A stretch of DNA of 64,000 nucleotides from JADKAV01 sp963818505 (GTDB lineage: Bacteria > Actinomycetota > Actinomycetes > S36-B12 > UBA10799), in contig CAWFSJ010000005.1 in NCBI GenBank assembly GCA_963818505.1, forward strand, positions 682,001 to 746,000. The letters run 5' to 3'. The notes under the pieces were generated by a model. That model made no database searches and was not told the origin of the DNA. It saw nothing but the letters and a program-made list of their open reading frames with translations. This document shows, piece by piece, positions 8,264 through 15,307 of the stretch. How positions within the stretch are numbered: position 1 is the stretch's first letter; every line of letters begins with the position of its first letter. The position numbers were made by a program, and so were the translations under genes.

Positions 8264-9724
8264 GTGAGCCGACCCGTTGCGCCGATGCAGGCATTGCACC
8301 ACGTGCGCGATCAGGCGGTGACCGGCTTGCTGGACGAACACCCACTGCTGCGGGTGCTGGGCCGCCGGTTCGTAGCTGCCGGTTTCACCCTCGACCTCGT
8401 GGGCGGATCGGTGCGCGATGCAATCCTGGGGCGCCCGGTCGAGGATCTGGACTTCGCCACAGATGCCCTCCCGCAGCAGGCGTTGCCGCTGGTCTCGGGC
8501 TGGGCGGACTCGGTCTGGGACATCGGTGCCAAGTTCGGGACCATCGGTGCGGAGAAGTCGGGCATGCGCCTGGAGTTCACCACCTACCGGGCCGATCGGT
8601 ACCACCAGGATTCACGCAAGCCCGACGTTGAGTACGGCGCGGATCTGCTCAGCGACCTGGGACGGCGCGACTTCACCGTCAACGCAATGGCCGTCAGGCT
8701 TCCGGACGCTCAGTTCGTGGACCCCTTCGACGGACTGCTGGATCTGGCGGTGAAGCGTCTGCGCACGCCGGGGTCTGCAGCCGACTCGTTCTCCGACGAC
8801 CCGCTGCGTATGTTGCGGGCGGCTCGCTTCGCGTCGCAGTTGAACATGAGCGTCGACCCCGAGGCGATCGAGGCGATGGCTGACATGGCCGAGCGCATCG
8901 ATGTGGTCAGCGCAGAACGGATCCGCGACGAGCTCTACAAGTTGGTGATGTCGCAGCGGCCCCGACCTGGTTTGCAGTTGCTGGTGGAGACCGGACTGTG
9001 CGAGCGGTTCCTGCCGGAGCTGCCGGCGCTGAGCCTGGAGATCGACGAGCACCACCGCCACAAGGACGTCTACGAGCACACCCTGACGGTGCTCGAGCAG
9101 GCGATTGTGCTCGAGTCCGCCCACGAGCCTGCGATGCCGCCGGACTTCGTGCTGCGGTTCGCCGCGCTGATGCACGACGTGGGCAAACCTCGCACGCGTC
9201 GACTTGAACCTGCTGGCGGGGTGTCGTTCCACCACCACGAGATCGTGGGCGCGAAGATGACCCGCAAGCGGATGCGGGAGTTGCGTTTCGACACCAAGAC
9301 GACCGACGAGGTGTGCCAACTCGTGGCACTGCACTTGCGCTTCCACGGGTACGGCGGTGGCGAGTGGACGGATTCCGCGGTGCGCCGGTACGCCCGTGAC
9401 GCCGGCGACCAGTTGCTGCGGCTGCACAAGCTCACCCGGGCCGACTCGACCACGCGCAACAAGCGCAAGGCAGTGGCCCTGCAGCGCACGTACGACAGCC
9501 TCGAGGAACGCATCGCCGTGCTTGCGCAGGCCGAGGAGTTGGCATCGGTGCGCCCGGACCTCGATGGAAACCAGATCATGTCGATCCTCGGGATCGGGCC
9601 GGGCCGCGACGTGGGCCGGGCTTACAACCACCTGCTCGAGGTCCGGCTGGAACACGGCCCGATGTCTGTCGAGCAAGCCACGGCTGAGTTGCTCACATGG
9701 TGGGCGGAGCAACCGGGTTCTTAG
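8264..9724 (+). CDS. pcnA: CCA tRNA nucleotidyltransferase
   Basis: 486-residue class II CCA-adding enzyme that builds or repairs the tRNA 3' CCA end. The head domain shows LVGGSVRDAILGR and the metal-binding DLDF pair, followed by RRDFTVNAMA and the neck motif LRMLRAARFASQ. A C-terminal HD-type metal-binding domain is present (LRFAALMHDVGKP). Start is taken as GTG 8264, which follows TACCCT by 6 bases; an ATG at 8285 is the alternative. It converges on the MFS gene downstream, with the two 3' ends overlapping by 32 bases. Synteny with Rv3907c and Streptomyces pcnA agrees. Confidence 0.93.
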   Translation: MSRPVAPMQALHHVRDQAVTGLLDEHPLLRVLGRRFVAAGFTLDLVGGSVRDAILGRPVEDLDFATDALPQQALPLVSGWADSVWDIGAKFGTIGAEKSGMRLEFTTYRADRYHQDSRKPDVEYGADLLSDLGRRDFTVNAMAVRLPDAQFVDPFDGLLDLAVKRLRTPGSAADSFSDDPLRMLRAARFASQLNMSVDPEAIEAMADMAERIDVVSAERIRDELYKLVMSQRPRPGLQLLVETGLCERFLPELPALSLEIDEHHRHKDVYEHTLTVLEQAIVLESAHEPAMPPDFVLRFAALMHDVGKPRTRRLEPAGGVSFHHHEIVGAKMTRKRMRELRFDTKTTDEVCQLVALHLRFHGYGGGEWTDSAVRRYARDAGDQLLRLHKLTRADSTTRNKRKAVALQRTYDSLEERIAVLAQAEELASVRPDLDGNQIMSILGIGPGRDVGRAYNHLLEVRLEHGPMSVEQATAELLTWWAEQPGS

Positions 9725-10964
9725 ACCGCAGGTAGACCAGGCCACTGACGATCAGGCCGACGCCGATGGCTGCCGCAGTGAGGCCGGCGTTGTCGCCCAG
9801 TGGGTCGAGCAGGGCCACGAAGACAACCCCCGACACCAGCGCCACATTCACCGCGACGTCGTACAACGCGAACACCCGACCGCGGTTGCCTTCGTCGATC
9901 CACTCCTGGACCAGAGTGTCTCCGCACACCTTCGCGGCCTGCCCGGCGAAGCCGATGACAAGCCCCGCCAGGATCAACGACGCGACGGTGGCCGTCGCCA
10001 CCCCGAACCAGGCACCAGCACCAGCGACGATGTACGTCGCGGATGTCCACTTGATCGGACCGATGGACCGCGACATGAACGGGGTGCTCACCGCGGCAGC
10101 CAGGGCGCCGACGGCGGCGGCCGCGAGCATGACGGCCAGTTCGTTGAGAGCCCGATCGGTGTCCTGCGGCGCGTTCAGATGCAGACGCAGCAGCAGCACG
10201 GCGATGATGGTGCCCGCTCCGATCGCGATCCGCTGCGCACTCACCATGGCGATCGCGTTGCGCGCTGGCCGGCGTTGCCACAGCTGCTGAGCACCGTCGG
10301 ACAGACCTCGCAGGACTTGACGGGCCGATTGCGCATGTTCCCCGGGCAATGGTCCGAAGTGGGTGCGGTGAACCCGCGTGGCCAGCAGCCCGGAGATCAC
10401 GAAGACCCCTGCAGTCACGCACAGCACGACCACCGAACCCGCATCCCCGCCGCCGAGGGCCTGGCGCAGCCCCACGCCCAGGAACGCGGCCAGGGCCGCA
10501 GCCATGGTCCCGGCGGTCGGGGCGATGGCGTTGGCGGTGACCAGACTCGGCTCGGGGACGGTGAGTGGGACCGCCGCCGACAGACCGGCCAGGATGAACC
10601 GGTTGATGCCGATGGCCGCCAGGACGCTGACGCCCAGCCCCAGACCGGAGTTGCCCTGCGCTGTGAAGTAGATGACCGGGATCATGCTCGCGGCCCTGGC
10701 GAGGTTCCCCCAGAACAGCACCCGCTGGCGCCGCCACCTGTCGAGCAGGACTCCTGTGAAGGGGCCGATGATCGAATACGGCAGGGCCAGGATGGCGAAG
10801 GCCGCGGCGATGGCGCTCGCACTCGCCTGTCGTTCGGGCGAGAAGAGCACGAACGTGGCCAGCGCGGACTGCAGCATTCCGTCGCCGGCCTGACCCGTGA
10901 GCCGGATGGCCAGCAACTTGCGATACAGCGGTGACCCGAGCGCGGCCTTGAGCGGGTGGGTCAC
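9693..10964 (-). CDS. Major facilitator superfamily transporter
   Basis: 423-residue membrane protein with about 12 predicted helices in two halves. The early segment LSLxxxDG-like 'RLTGQAGDGMLQSALA' and the loop LLDRWRRQRVLFWGN (helix 2-3, a variant of the MFS GxLaDrxGrr motif) mark it as MFS, most like drug/efflux-type transporters. No substrate can be assigned. GTG start at 10964 has no ribosome binding site but is 7 bases from TAGCCT on the minus strand, a leaderless arrangement. It is a single gene, convergent with pcnA and upstream of nothing on its strand. Confidence 0.82.
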   Translation of the reverse strand: MTHPLKAALGSPLYRKLLAIRLTGQAGDGMLQSALATFVLFSPERQASASAIAAAFAILALPYSIIGPFTGVLLDRWRRQRVLFWGNLARAASMIPVIYFTAQGNSGLGLGVSVLAAIGINRFILAGLSAAVPLTVPEPSLVTANAIAPTAGTMAAALAAFLGVGLRQALGGGDAGSVVVLCVTAGVFVISGLLATRVHRTHFGPLPGEHAQSARQVLRGLSDGAQQLWQRRPARNAIAMVSAQRIAIGAGTIIAVLLLRLHLNAPQDTDRALNELAVMLAAAAVGALAAAVSTPFMSRSIGPIKWTSATYIVAGAGAWFGVATATVASLILAGLVIGFAGQAAKVCGDTLVQEWIDEGNRGRVFALYDVAVNVALVSGVVFVALLDPLGDNAGLTAAAIGVGLIVSGLVYLRSKNPVAPPTM

Positions 10965-10971
10965 GCGGGCA

Positions 10972-10977
10972 AGGCTA
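10972..10977 (-). promoter_or_regulatory. -10 hexamer of MFS gene, leaderless start
   Basis: TAGCCT on the minus strand, 7 bases before the GTG at 10964. The same hexamer and spacing recur before other genes in this window, for example 49104-49109. Confidence 0.45.
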
Positions 10978-11357
10978 GCCCCACTCCGGGCGCCCGCCGC
11001 TCAGGCGCATCTGTTCGCGCTTGTCGCGCAGGTTCTTCATCGCGGCCGTGGGGTCGGCGAAGGTCTCGTCGACCCAGGCCCGGTGGAAGTCGTGTCCCGC
11101 GGCGCGAAGATCGTCTTCGCGCGTCTTTTCCGCACGCAGCGAGTCCAGATCCGTGTACTTGAGCTCGCCATCGATCTCGATGGCGAGACGCGTCCAGCTT
11201 CGATGTCGATGAAGTACTGCTTTCCCGATGCTCCTCGCCGGGGGACTCCGCAAGGTGGGTCGTCGTAGCCGGCGAGCAGCATGTGACCGCGAAAGAATGA
11301 CTCAGCAGGGGACTCGGCAGCCGGGTTCGCCATTCGCAACGCCCCCTCCAGCGTCAT
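10975..11357 (-). pseudogene. Frameshifted remnant of a DUF559/AbiEi-associated nuclease-like protein
   Basis: Two overlapping minus-strand frames encode parts of one protein. The upstream frame (11357 inward) reads ESPAESFFRGHMLLAGYDDP and then KQYFIDIEAG. The downstream frame (ending 10975) continues RLAIEIDGELKYTD, LRAEKTREDDLRAAGHDFHR and WVDE. This looks like the C-terminal PD-(D/E)xK nuclease-like domain common at the end of actinobacterial AbiEi-type and DUF559 proteins (Asp, then ExDGxxKY, then EK.RED.LRA.G). The expected N-terminal 150-200 residues are missing and the reading frame shifts around 11190-11215, so I call it a decayed gene rather than a functional one. Confidence 0.65.
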
Positions 11358-11411
11358 GGGGTTTCACCATCGCCAGGCACTCCCGGGCGAATCTGTGGAT
11401 AGAGGGCCTCG

Positions 11412-11470
11412 GTGTACTTCTCAGGTTGGGAAGGGGCCTGATCGGGCCTTGATCAACCGGAGAAGTACGC
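11412..11470. repeat. Imperfect nested inverted repeat
   Basis: The arms GTGTACTTCTCAGGTTG (11412-11428) and CAACCGGAGAAGTACGC (11454-11470) are complementary at 15 of 17 positions, and between them AAGGGGCC and GGGCCTT can pair further. It lies in the roughly 200-base non-coding stretch between the nuclease remnant and the ino1 terminator, which holds no gene that I can support. The octamer TTGATCAA occurs at the inner edge of the right arm and again near 11520. It may be a mobile-element scar or a transcription terminator; function unknown. Confidence 0.6.
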
Positions 11471-11555
11471 ATCGGCGCCCGTTACGAGGCATTTGTGGGG
11501 TTATTTGTGGACCTTCTGGGTTGATCAAGGTGGGGTCTCAACCCCAAAGATACGA

Positions 11556-11587
11556 AAGCGGCCCGCCCCTCGTAGGACGGGCCGCTT
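11556..11587 (-). terminator. Intrinsic terminator after ino1
   Basis: AAGCGGCCCG (11556-11565) and CGGGCCGCTT (11578-11587) form a perfect 10-bp GC-rich stem with a 12-base loop. On the minus strand the stem is followed by TTTCGTATCTTT. It starts 13 bases after the ino1 stop codon. Confidence 0.85.
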
Positions 11588-11599
11588 CGCGTAGGACGA

Positions 11600-12676
11600 T
11601 CAGCGCTCGATGGTGCCGGCGATGAAGTCTTCAACGGCTCGCCGTGCCTCATCGTCGTTGTACTGCACCGGCGGCGACTTCATGAAGTAGCTGGACGCGG
11701 AGAGGATCGGGCCACCGATTCCGCGGTCCTTGGCGATCTTTGCGGCGCGGATGGCGTCGATGATGATGCCGGCGCTGTTCGGGGAGTCCCACACCTCGAG
11801 CTTGTACTCCAGGCTCAGCGGGATGTCGCCGAAGTTGCGGCCCTCGAGGCGCACGAAAGCCCACTTGCGGTCGTCGAGCCACGCCACGTAGTCCGACGGG
11901 CCGATGTGCACGTTGCGGGCGGGCATGTCGCCGACCAACTGCGAGGTCACCGACTGAGTCTTGGAGATCTTCTTGGACTCAAGGCGCTCACGCTCGAGCA
12001 TGTTCATGAAGTCCATGTTCCCGCCGACGTTGAGCTGGTAGGTGCGGTCAACCGTCACGCCGCGGTCCTCGAACAACTTGGCCAGAACGCGGTGGGTGAT
12101 GGTCGCGCCGACCTGGCTCTTGATGTCGTCACCGACGATCGGGACGCCAGCGTCCTCGAACTTCTTGGCCCACTCCGGGGTCCCGGCGATGAAGACGGGC
12201 AGCGCGTTCACGAAGGCGACGCCCGCGTCGATCGCGCACTGGGCGTAGAACTTCGCGGCTTGCTCCGAACCGACCGGCAGGTAGCACACCAGCACGTCGG
12301 CCTTCGACTCGCGAAGGGCGGCGACGATGTCCACGGGGGTCTCGTCGGACTCGGTGATCATCTCGCGGTAGTACTTGCCGAGGCCGTCGTAAGTGTGCCC
12401 GCGCTGGACGTGCACGCCGGTCGGCGGCACGTCGCAGATCTTGATGGTGTTGTTCTCGCTGGCCGTGATCGCGTGTGCGATGTCTTGGCCAACCTTCTTG
12501 GCATCGACGTCGAACGCCGCAACCCACTCGATGTCGGACACGTGGTACGGCCCGAACTTGACGTGCATGAGCCCCGGAACCTTGCTGTCCGGATCGGCGT
12601 CCTTGTAGTACTCGACGCCTTGCACAAGCGAGGCGGCGCAGTTACCGACACCGACGATGGCGACACGAATAGACAT
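11600..12676 (-). CDS. ino1: Inositol-3-phosphate synthase
   Basis: 358-residue myo-inositol-1-phosphate synthase, converting glucose 6-phosphate to inositol 3-phosphate with NAD. The product feeds phosphatidylinositol, and in many actinobacteria mycothiol. The N-terminal Rossmann motif VAIVGVGNCAASLVQG is intact, as are the internal signatures CYLPVGSEQAAKFYA, PVFIAGTPEW and QLNVGGNMDFMNML. Length is the actinobacterial type (about 360 aa), not the 500-aa eukaryotic type. ATG at 12676 is preceded by AAGGAGAAC. It lies 9 bases downstream of the PadR gene on the same strand, the conserved Rv0046c-Rv0047c pairing, so PadR probably controls both. Confidence 0.95.
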   Translation of the reverse strand: MSIRVAIVGVGNCAASLVQGVEYYKDADPDSKVPGLMHVKFGPYHVSDIEWVAAFDVDAKKVGQDIAHAITASENNTIKICDVPPTGVHVQRGHTYDGLGKYYREMITESDETPVDIVAALRESKADVLVCYLPVGSEQAAKFYAQCAIDAGVAFVNALPVFIAGTPEWAKKFEDAGVPIVGDDIKSQVGATITHRVLAKLFEDRGVTVDRTYQLNVGGNMDFMNMLERERLESKKISKTQSVTSQLVGDMPARNVHIGPSDYVAWLDDRKWAFVRLEGRNFGDIPLSLEYKLEVWDSPNSAGIIIDAIRAAKIAKDRGIGGPILSASSYFMKSPPVQYNDDEARRAVEDFIAGTIER

Positions 12677-12685
12677 TCGTTCTCC

Positions 12686-13285
12686 TTATTTACTCGCCGG
12701 CTCGGTGCCGGTCGATTTCTTGACGGCACTGCCGTCGATTTCTTGATCAATCAGTTGGGATAGCCAGTCGACTTCCCGTTCAACGCTGTCCAGACCGTGC
12801 TGCTGCAGGGTCAAGGTCCATTCGTCGAGTCGTTCGCGGCGCTTGGCCATGTTGCTGCGTAGCGTGGCCAGACGCTCCTCGAGACGGCTGCGCCTGCCCA
12901 GAAGGATGCGCAAGCGGATGTCCCGGTCTGTGCGGCCGAAGAAGGCCAGGTGAACGCCGAACAAGTCGTCCTCGTAGGCGTCGGGACCGGCATCGGCCAG
13001 CCATTCCTGGAAGCGGTCCTTGCCTTCGGCGGTCAGTTTGTAGACGATGCGGGCGCGGCGTCCCGAAAGTGCGGGTGCCCCGGCATCTGCCGGCCCGTCC
13101 TCAGCGATCAGGCCGGTACGCAACATTTCTTTGAGCGAGGGGTACAAGGATCCGTAGGAGATCGCCCGGAAGGTTCCGAGCACGCCGTTGAGGCGCTTGC
13201 GCAGTTCGTAACCGTGTAGAGGTCCTTCGTGGAGCAGGCCGAGCACGGCGAACTGCAGTACGTGGGTACGCTTCGCCGGGGCCAT
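12686..13285 (-). CDS. PadR family transcriptional regulator
   Basis: 199-residue PadR-type winged-helix repressor. The N-terminal domain reads LQFAVLGLLHEGPLHGYEL followed by RLNGVLGTFRAISYGSLYP, the classical PadR pattern, with a wing around RARIVYKLTAEG. The C-terminal half (residues about 105-180) is helical and Leu/Arg/Glu-rich, the Vir_act_alpha_C dimerisation region. The ATG at 13285 is chosen because AGGAG precedes it by 6 bases; an upstream ATG at 13339 would place the operator inside the coding sequence. A 19-bp palindrome lies 26 bases upstream and suggests autoregulation together with ino1. Confidence 0.9.
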   Translation of the reverse strand: MAPAKRTHVLQFAVLGLLHEGPLHGYELRKRLNGVLGTFRAISYGSLYPSLKEMLRTGLIAEDGPADAGAPALSGRRARIVYKLTAEGKDRFQEWLADAGPDAYEDDLFGVHLAFFGRTDRDIRLRILLGRRSRLEERLATLRSNMAKRRERLDEWTLTLQQHGLDSVEREVDWLSQLIDQEIDGSAVKKSTGTEPASK

Positions 13286-13310
13286 GGATCTCCTAAGAGT
13301 GTCGTTCGAG

Positions 13311-13329
13311 ATGTATCGAGTCGATATAT
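13311..13329. promoter_or_regulatory. Probable PadR operator
   Basis: ATGTATCGAGTCGATATAT is a 19-base palindrome with 8 of 9 arm positions matching around a central G. It lies 26 bases upstream of the padR ATG, in an AT-rich stretch likely to include the promoter (TATATC on the minus strand overlaps it). A TCGA-centred ATGT/ATAT palindrome is typical of PadR operators. Assignment to this regulator is inference from position. Confidence 0.7.
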
Positions 13330-13457
13330 TCTCTTGCACTTACAGTAATTGAACACCAGGCATCGCGCAAGCAACATCCGGTGTGTCGTGAATCACCGCT
13401 TCCTCGTGAGACAAACCCTCTTGTTCCTTGAGCAGATCTTGAGGTTGGTGGACGACG

Positions 13458-14675
13458 GTGGCGTCCATGTGGGAGGAACACGAACGCCGGCGCTGGGAAG
13501 TGCTGGATTGGGTGGATGCACCGGTATTGGTGGCTGAGCCCGGCGGCAGGATCGTGCACGCCAACTCACGCCTACGGTCGATGACCGCCGCCGACCACGT
13601 CACCGAGGTCCTCCCCGAGCTGCCCTGGCCGCCCACTGATTCGGGCTCGGTCGATGCTGTCGGTGTCCGGCGTATGGGTGAGTACTGGGTGCTGACCCTG
13701 TGTGATGCGCCCGACCGTTTACGCCGGGAACTCGAGTATCTGCGCACGCGTAACCTCGTGCTGGAGTCGGCCAGCCTCGGCACCTGGGACTGGCATATCC
13801 CCAGCGGACGCGTGGATTACGACAGCAACTGGGCTGCCATGTTCGGATACGACGTGAAGGACCTCGCCCCCGACTTGAGGACTTGGCTCGAGCTCGTGCA
13901 TCCCGACGACCTGGAAGGTGCGAATGCCGCCCTGGACGAACATCTCGCCGGCCGCTGTGACACCTACGTGAGCGAACACCGCTGCCGGCACGCCGATGGA
14001 CGCGATGTCTGGGTGCTGGACATGGGCCGAGTCGTGCAGTGGGACGACGATGGTCTGCCGGTCCGGGCCACGGGCATCCACATGGACATCACGCAGCGCA
14101 AGCGAGCCGAGGCCGAGAGGGAACGACTGATAGCCGAGTTGGAGCAGACCAAGGCCGACCTGTCCGAATTGGCCCGCCAGGATGAACTCACCGGCCTGGG
14201 CAACCGCCGGGTCCTGCAGGAGGCCATGGACAACGCGTGGCTTGCCGGTTTCGGCCGGGGTGAGCCGATGGCGCTGGTCGTCGTCGACCTCGACGCACTG
14301 AAGGCTTTCAATGACCAGCACGGGCATGCACGGGCGGACCAGGAACTCCGTGCGGCTGCCCTTGCTATGCAGTCTGTGGTGCGCTCCAAAGACACCGTCA
14401 GCCGGTTCGGCGGCGACGAGTTCGTCGTCGTCCTACCCGGGGTCGATCCCAGCGCCGCGATGCAAGCCGCACACCGGATCCGGGCGTGTATTGCGACGTG
14501 CACCGGGCTCACTGCCTCAGTGGGTGTCGCCTGCTGGACTCCGGGCTGCGGGATTCAGGACCAGGACCAGTGGTTCATGGCCGCAGATGCGGCCGTCTAC
14601 GACGCCAAAGCGGCCGGTGGCGATGTGGTGCGTTCGTGTGATGGGGCGAACACGTACGGCCGTACGCAGGCGTGA
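13458..14675 (+). CDS. PAS-GGDEF diguanylate cyclase
   Basis: 405-residue soluble signalling protein that should make cyclic di-GMP. It has an N-terminal PAS-like segment (about residues 12-90), a second clear PAS/PAC domain (about 100-215, ending GIHMDITQRKRAEAE), a short coiled coil (about 216-240) and a GGDEF domain. The active-site GGDEF is intact at residues 318-322, and an RxxD product-inhibition site (RSKD, 309-312) lies exactly five residues before it. No EAL domain and no transmembrane helix are seen. GTG start at 13458; an ATG three codons later is equally possible. It is divergent from padR and stands alone. Confidence 0.9.
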   Translation: MASMWEEHERRRWEVLDWVDAPVLVAEPGGRIVHANSRLRSMTAADHVTEVLPELPWPPTDSGSVDAVGVRRMGEYWVLTLCDAPDRLRRELEYLRTRNLVLESASLGTWDWHIPSGRVDYDSNWAAMFGYDVKDLAPDLRTWLELVHPDDLEGANAALDEHLAGRCDTYVSEHRCRHADGRDVWVLDMGRVVQWDDDGLPVRATGIHMDITQRKRAEAERERLIAELEQTKADLSELARQDELTGLGNRRVLQEAMDNAWLAGFGRGEPMALVVVDLDALKAFNDQHGHARADQELRAAALAMQSVVRSKDTVSRFGGDEFVVVLPGVDPSAAMQAAHRIRACIATCTGLTASVGVACWTPGCGIQDQDQWFMAADAAVYDAKAAGGDVVRSCDGANTYGRTQA

Positions 14676-14714
14676 GGTTGGTAACAGCCGTGGGCACATA
14701 GCCCAAACCCCACC

Positions 14715-14720
14715 TACCCT
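14715..14720 (+). promoter_or_regulatory. -10 hexamer of DUF5318 gene, leaderless start
   Basis: TACCCT, six bases before the ATG at 14727, with no purine-rich ribosome binding site in between. Confidence 0.45.
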
Positions 14721-14726
14721 GGAAGC

Positions 14727-15242
14727 ATGGCCGAGTCGCGTGCACAGGGAAATGTGCGGGGAAGCAAGGTGCTGGGTGCACCTGGCAAACCCGCCCGTGC
14801 CCGTCCCGAACTGGCTGAACCCGAAGACGTGGCCAACCCCCGCGAACCGAGAAGGGTGGTCGACTACAGCCTGGAACGCCGCAGGGCGCTGGGCAAGTTG
14901 GTCCTCACCGCGACCGGGGCCAGCGACAATCTCGATCCGCACCCGGACCTGTTGCGTGCCGCCAAATACCACGGTCTGGCCCTCGAGCAGGACTGCCCGT
15001 GGTGTCACGGATCGGACATGGTCCTGCTGCGGTACACCTGGGGCGACGAACTCGGCGACTACACCGGGCGGCAACACTCGCCGGCCGAGATCGACGAGAT
15101 GGCCCTTGAGCACGGGCAGTTCAGGGTCGACGAAGTAGAGGTTTGTCGCGAGTGCCACTGGCACTTCCGACTGCGCAGTTATGTGCTGGGTGACGGCGTT
15201 CCCCGGCCAGCGCGGCGGATCCGTAAAAACGAAACCTGGTGA
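14727..15242 (+). CDS. DUF5318 family protein
   Basis: 171-residue actinobacterial protein of unknown function, homologous by position and features to Rv0049. The first 45 residues are low-complexity. The conserved part has two CxxC knuckles, CPWCHG (about residue 90) and CRECHW (about 147), spaced as in a zinc ribbon. It lies directly upstream of the class A penicillin-binding protein gene, an association conserved from Mycobacterium to Streptomyces. A role linked to that enzyme is often supposed but not shown. Confidence 0.85.
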   Translation: MAESRAQGNVRGSKVLGAPGKPARARPELAEPEDVANPREPRRVVDYSLERRRALGKLVLTATGASDNLDPHPDLLRAAKYHGLALEQDCPWCHGSDMVLLRYTWGDELGDYTGRQHSPAEIDEMALEHGQFRVDEVEVCRECHWHFRLRSYVLGDGVPRPARRIRKNETW

Positions 15243-15307
15243 GACGGCACCACGCCACGACGCGCGACGTCAGACACTAGGCAGCACTGAGGAACGAGGA
15301 TAGGCAC

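Noticed and set aside
8612..9745. 377-codon minus-strand open frame antisense to pcnA
   Set aside because: Composition is a His/Arg/Val-rich reverse image of pcnA and the pcnA motifs are unambiguous.
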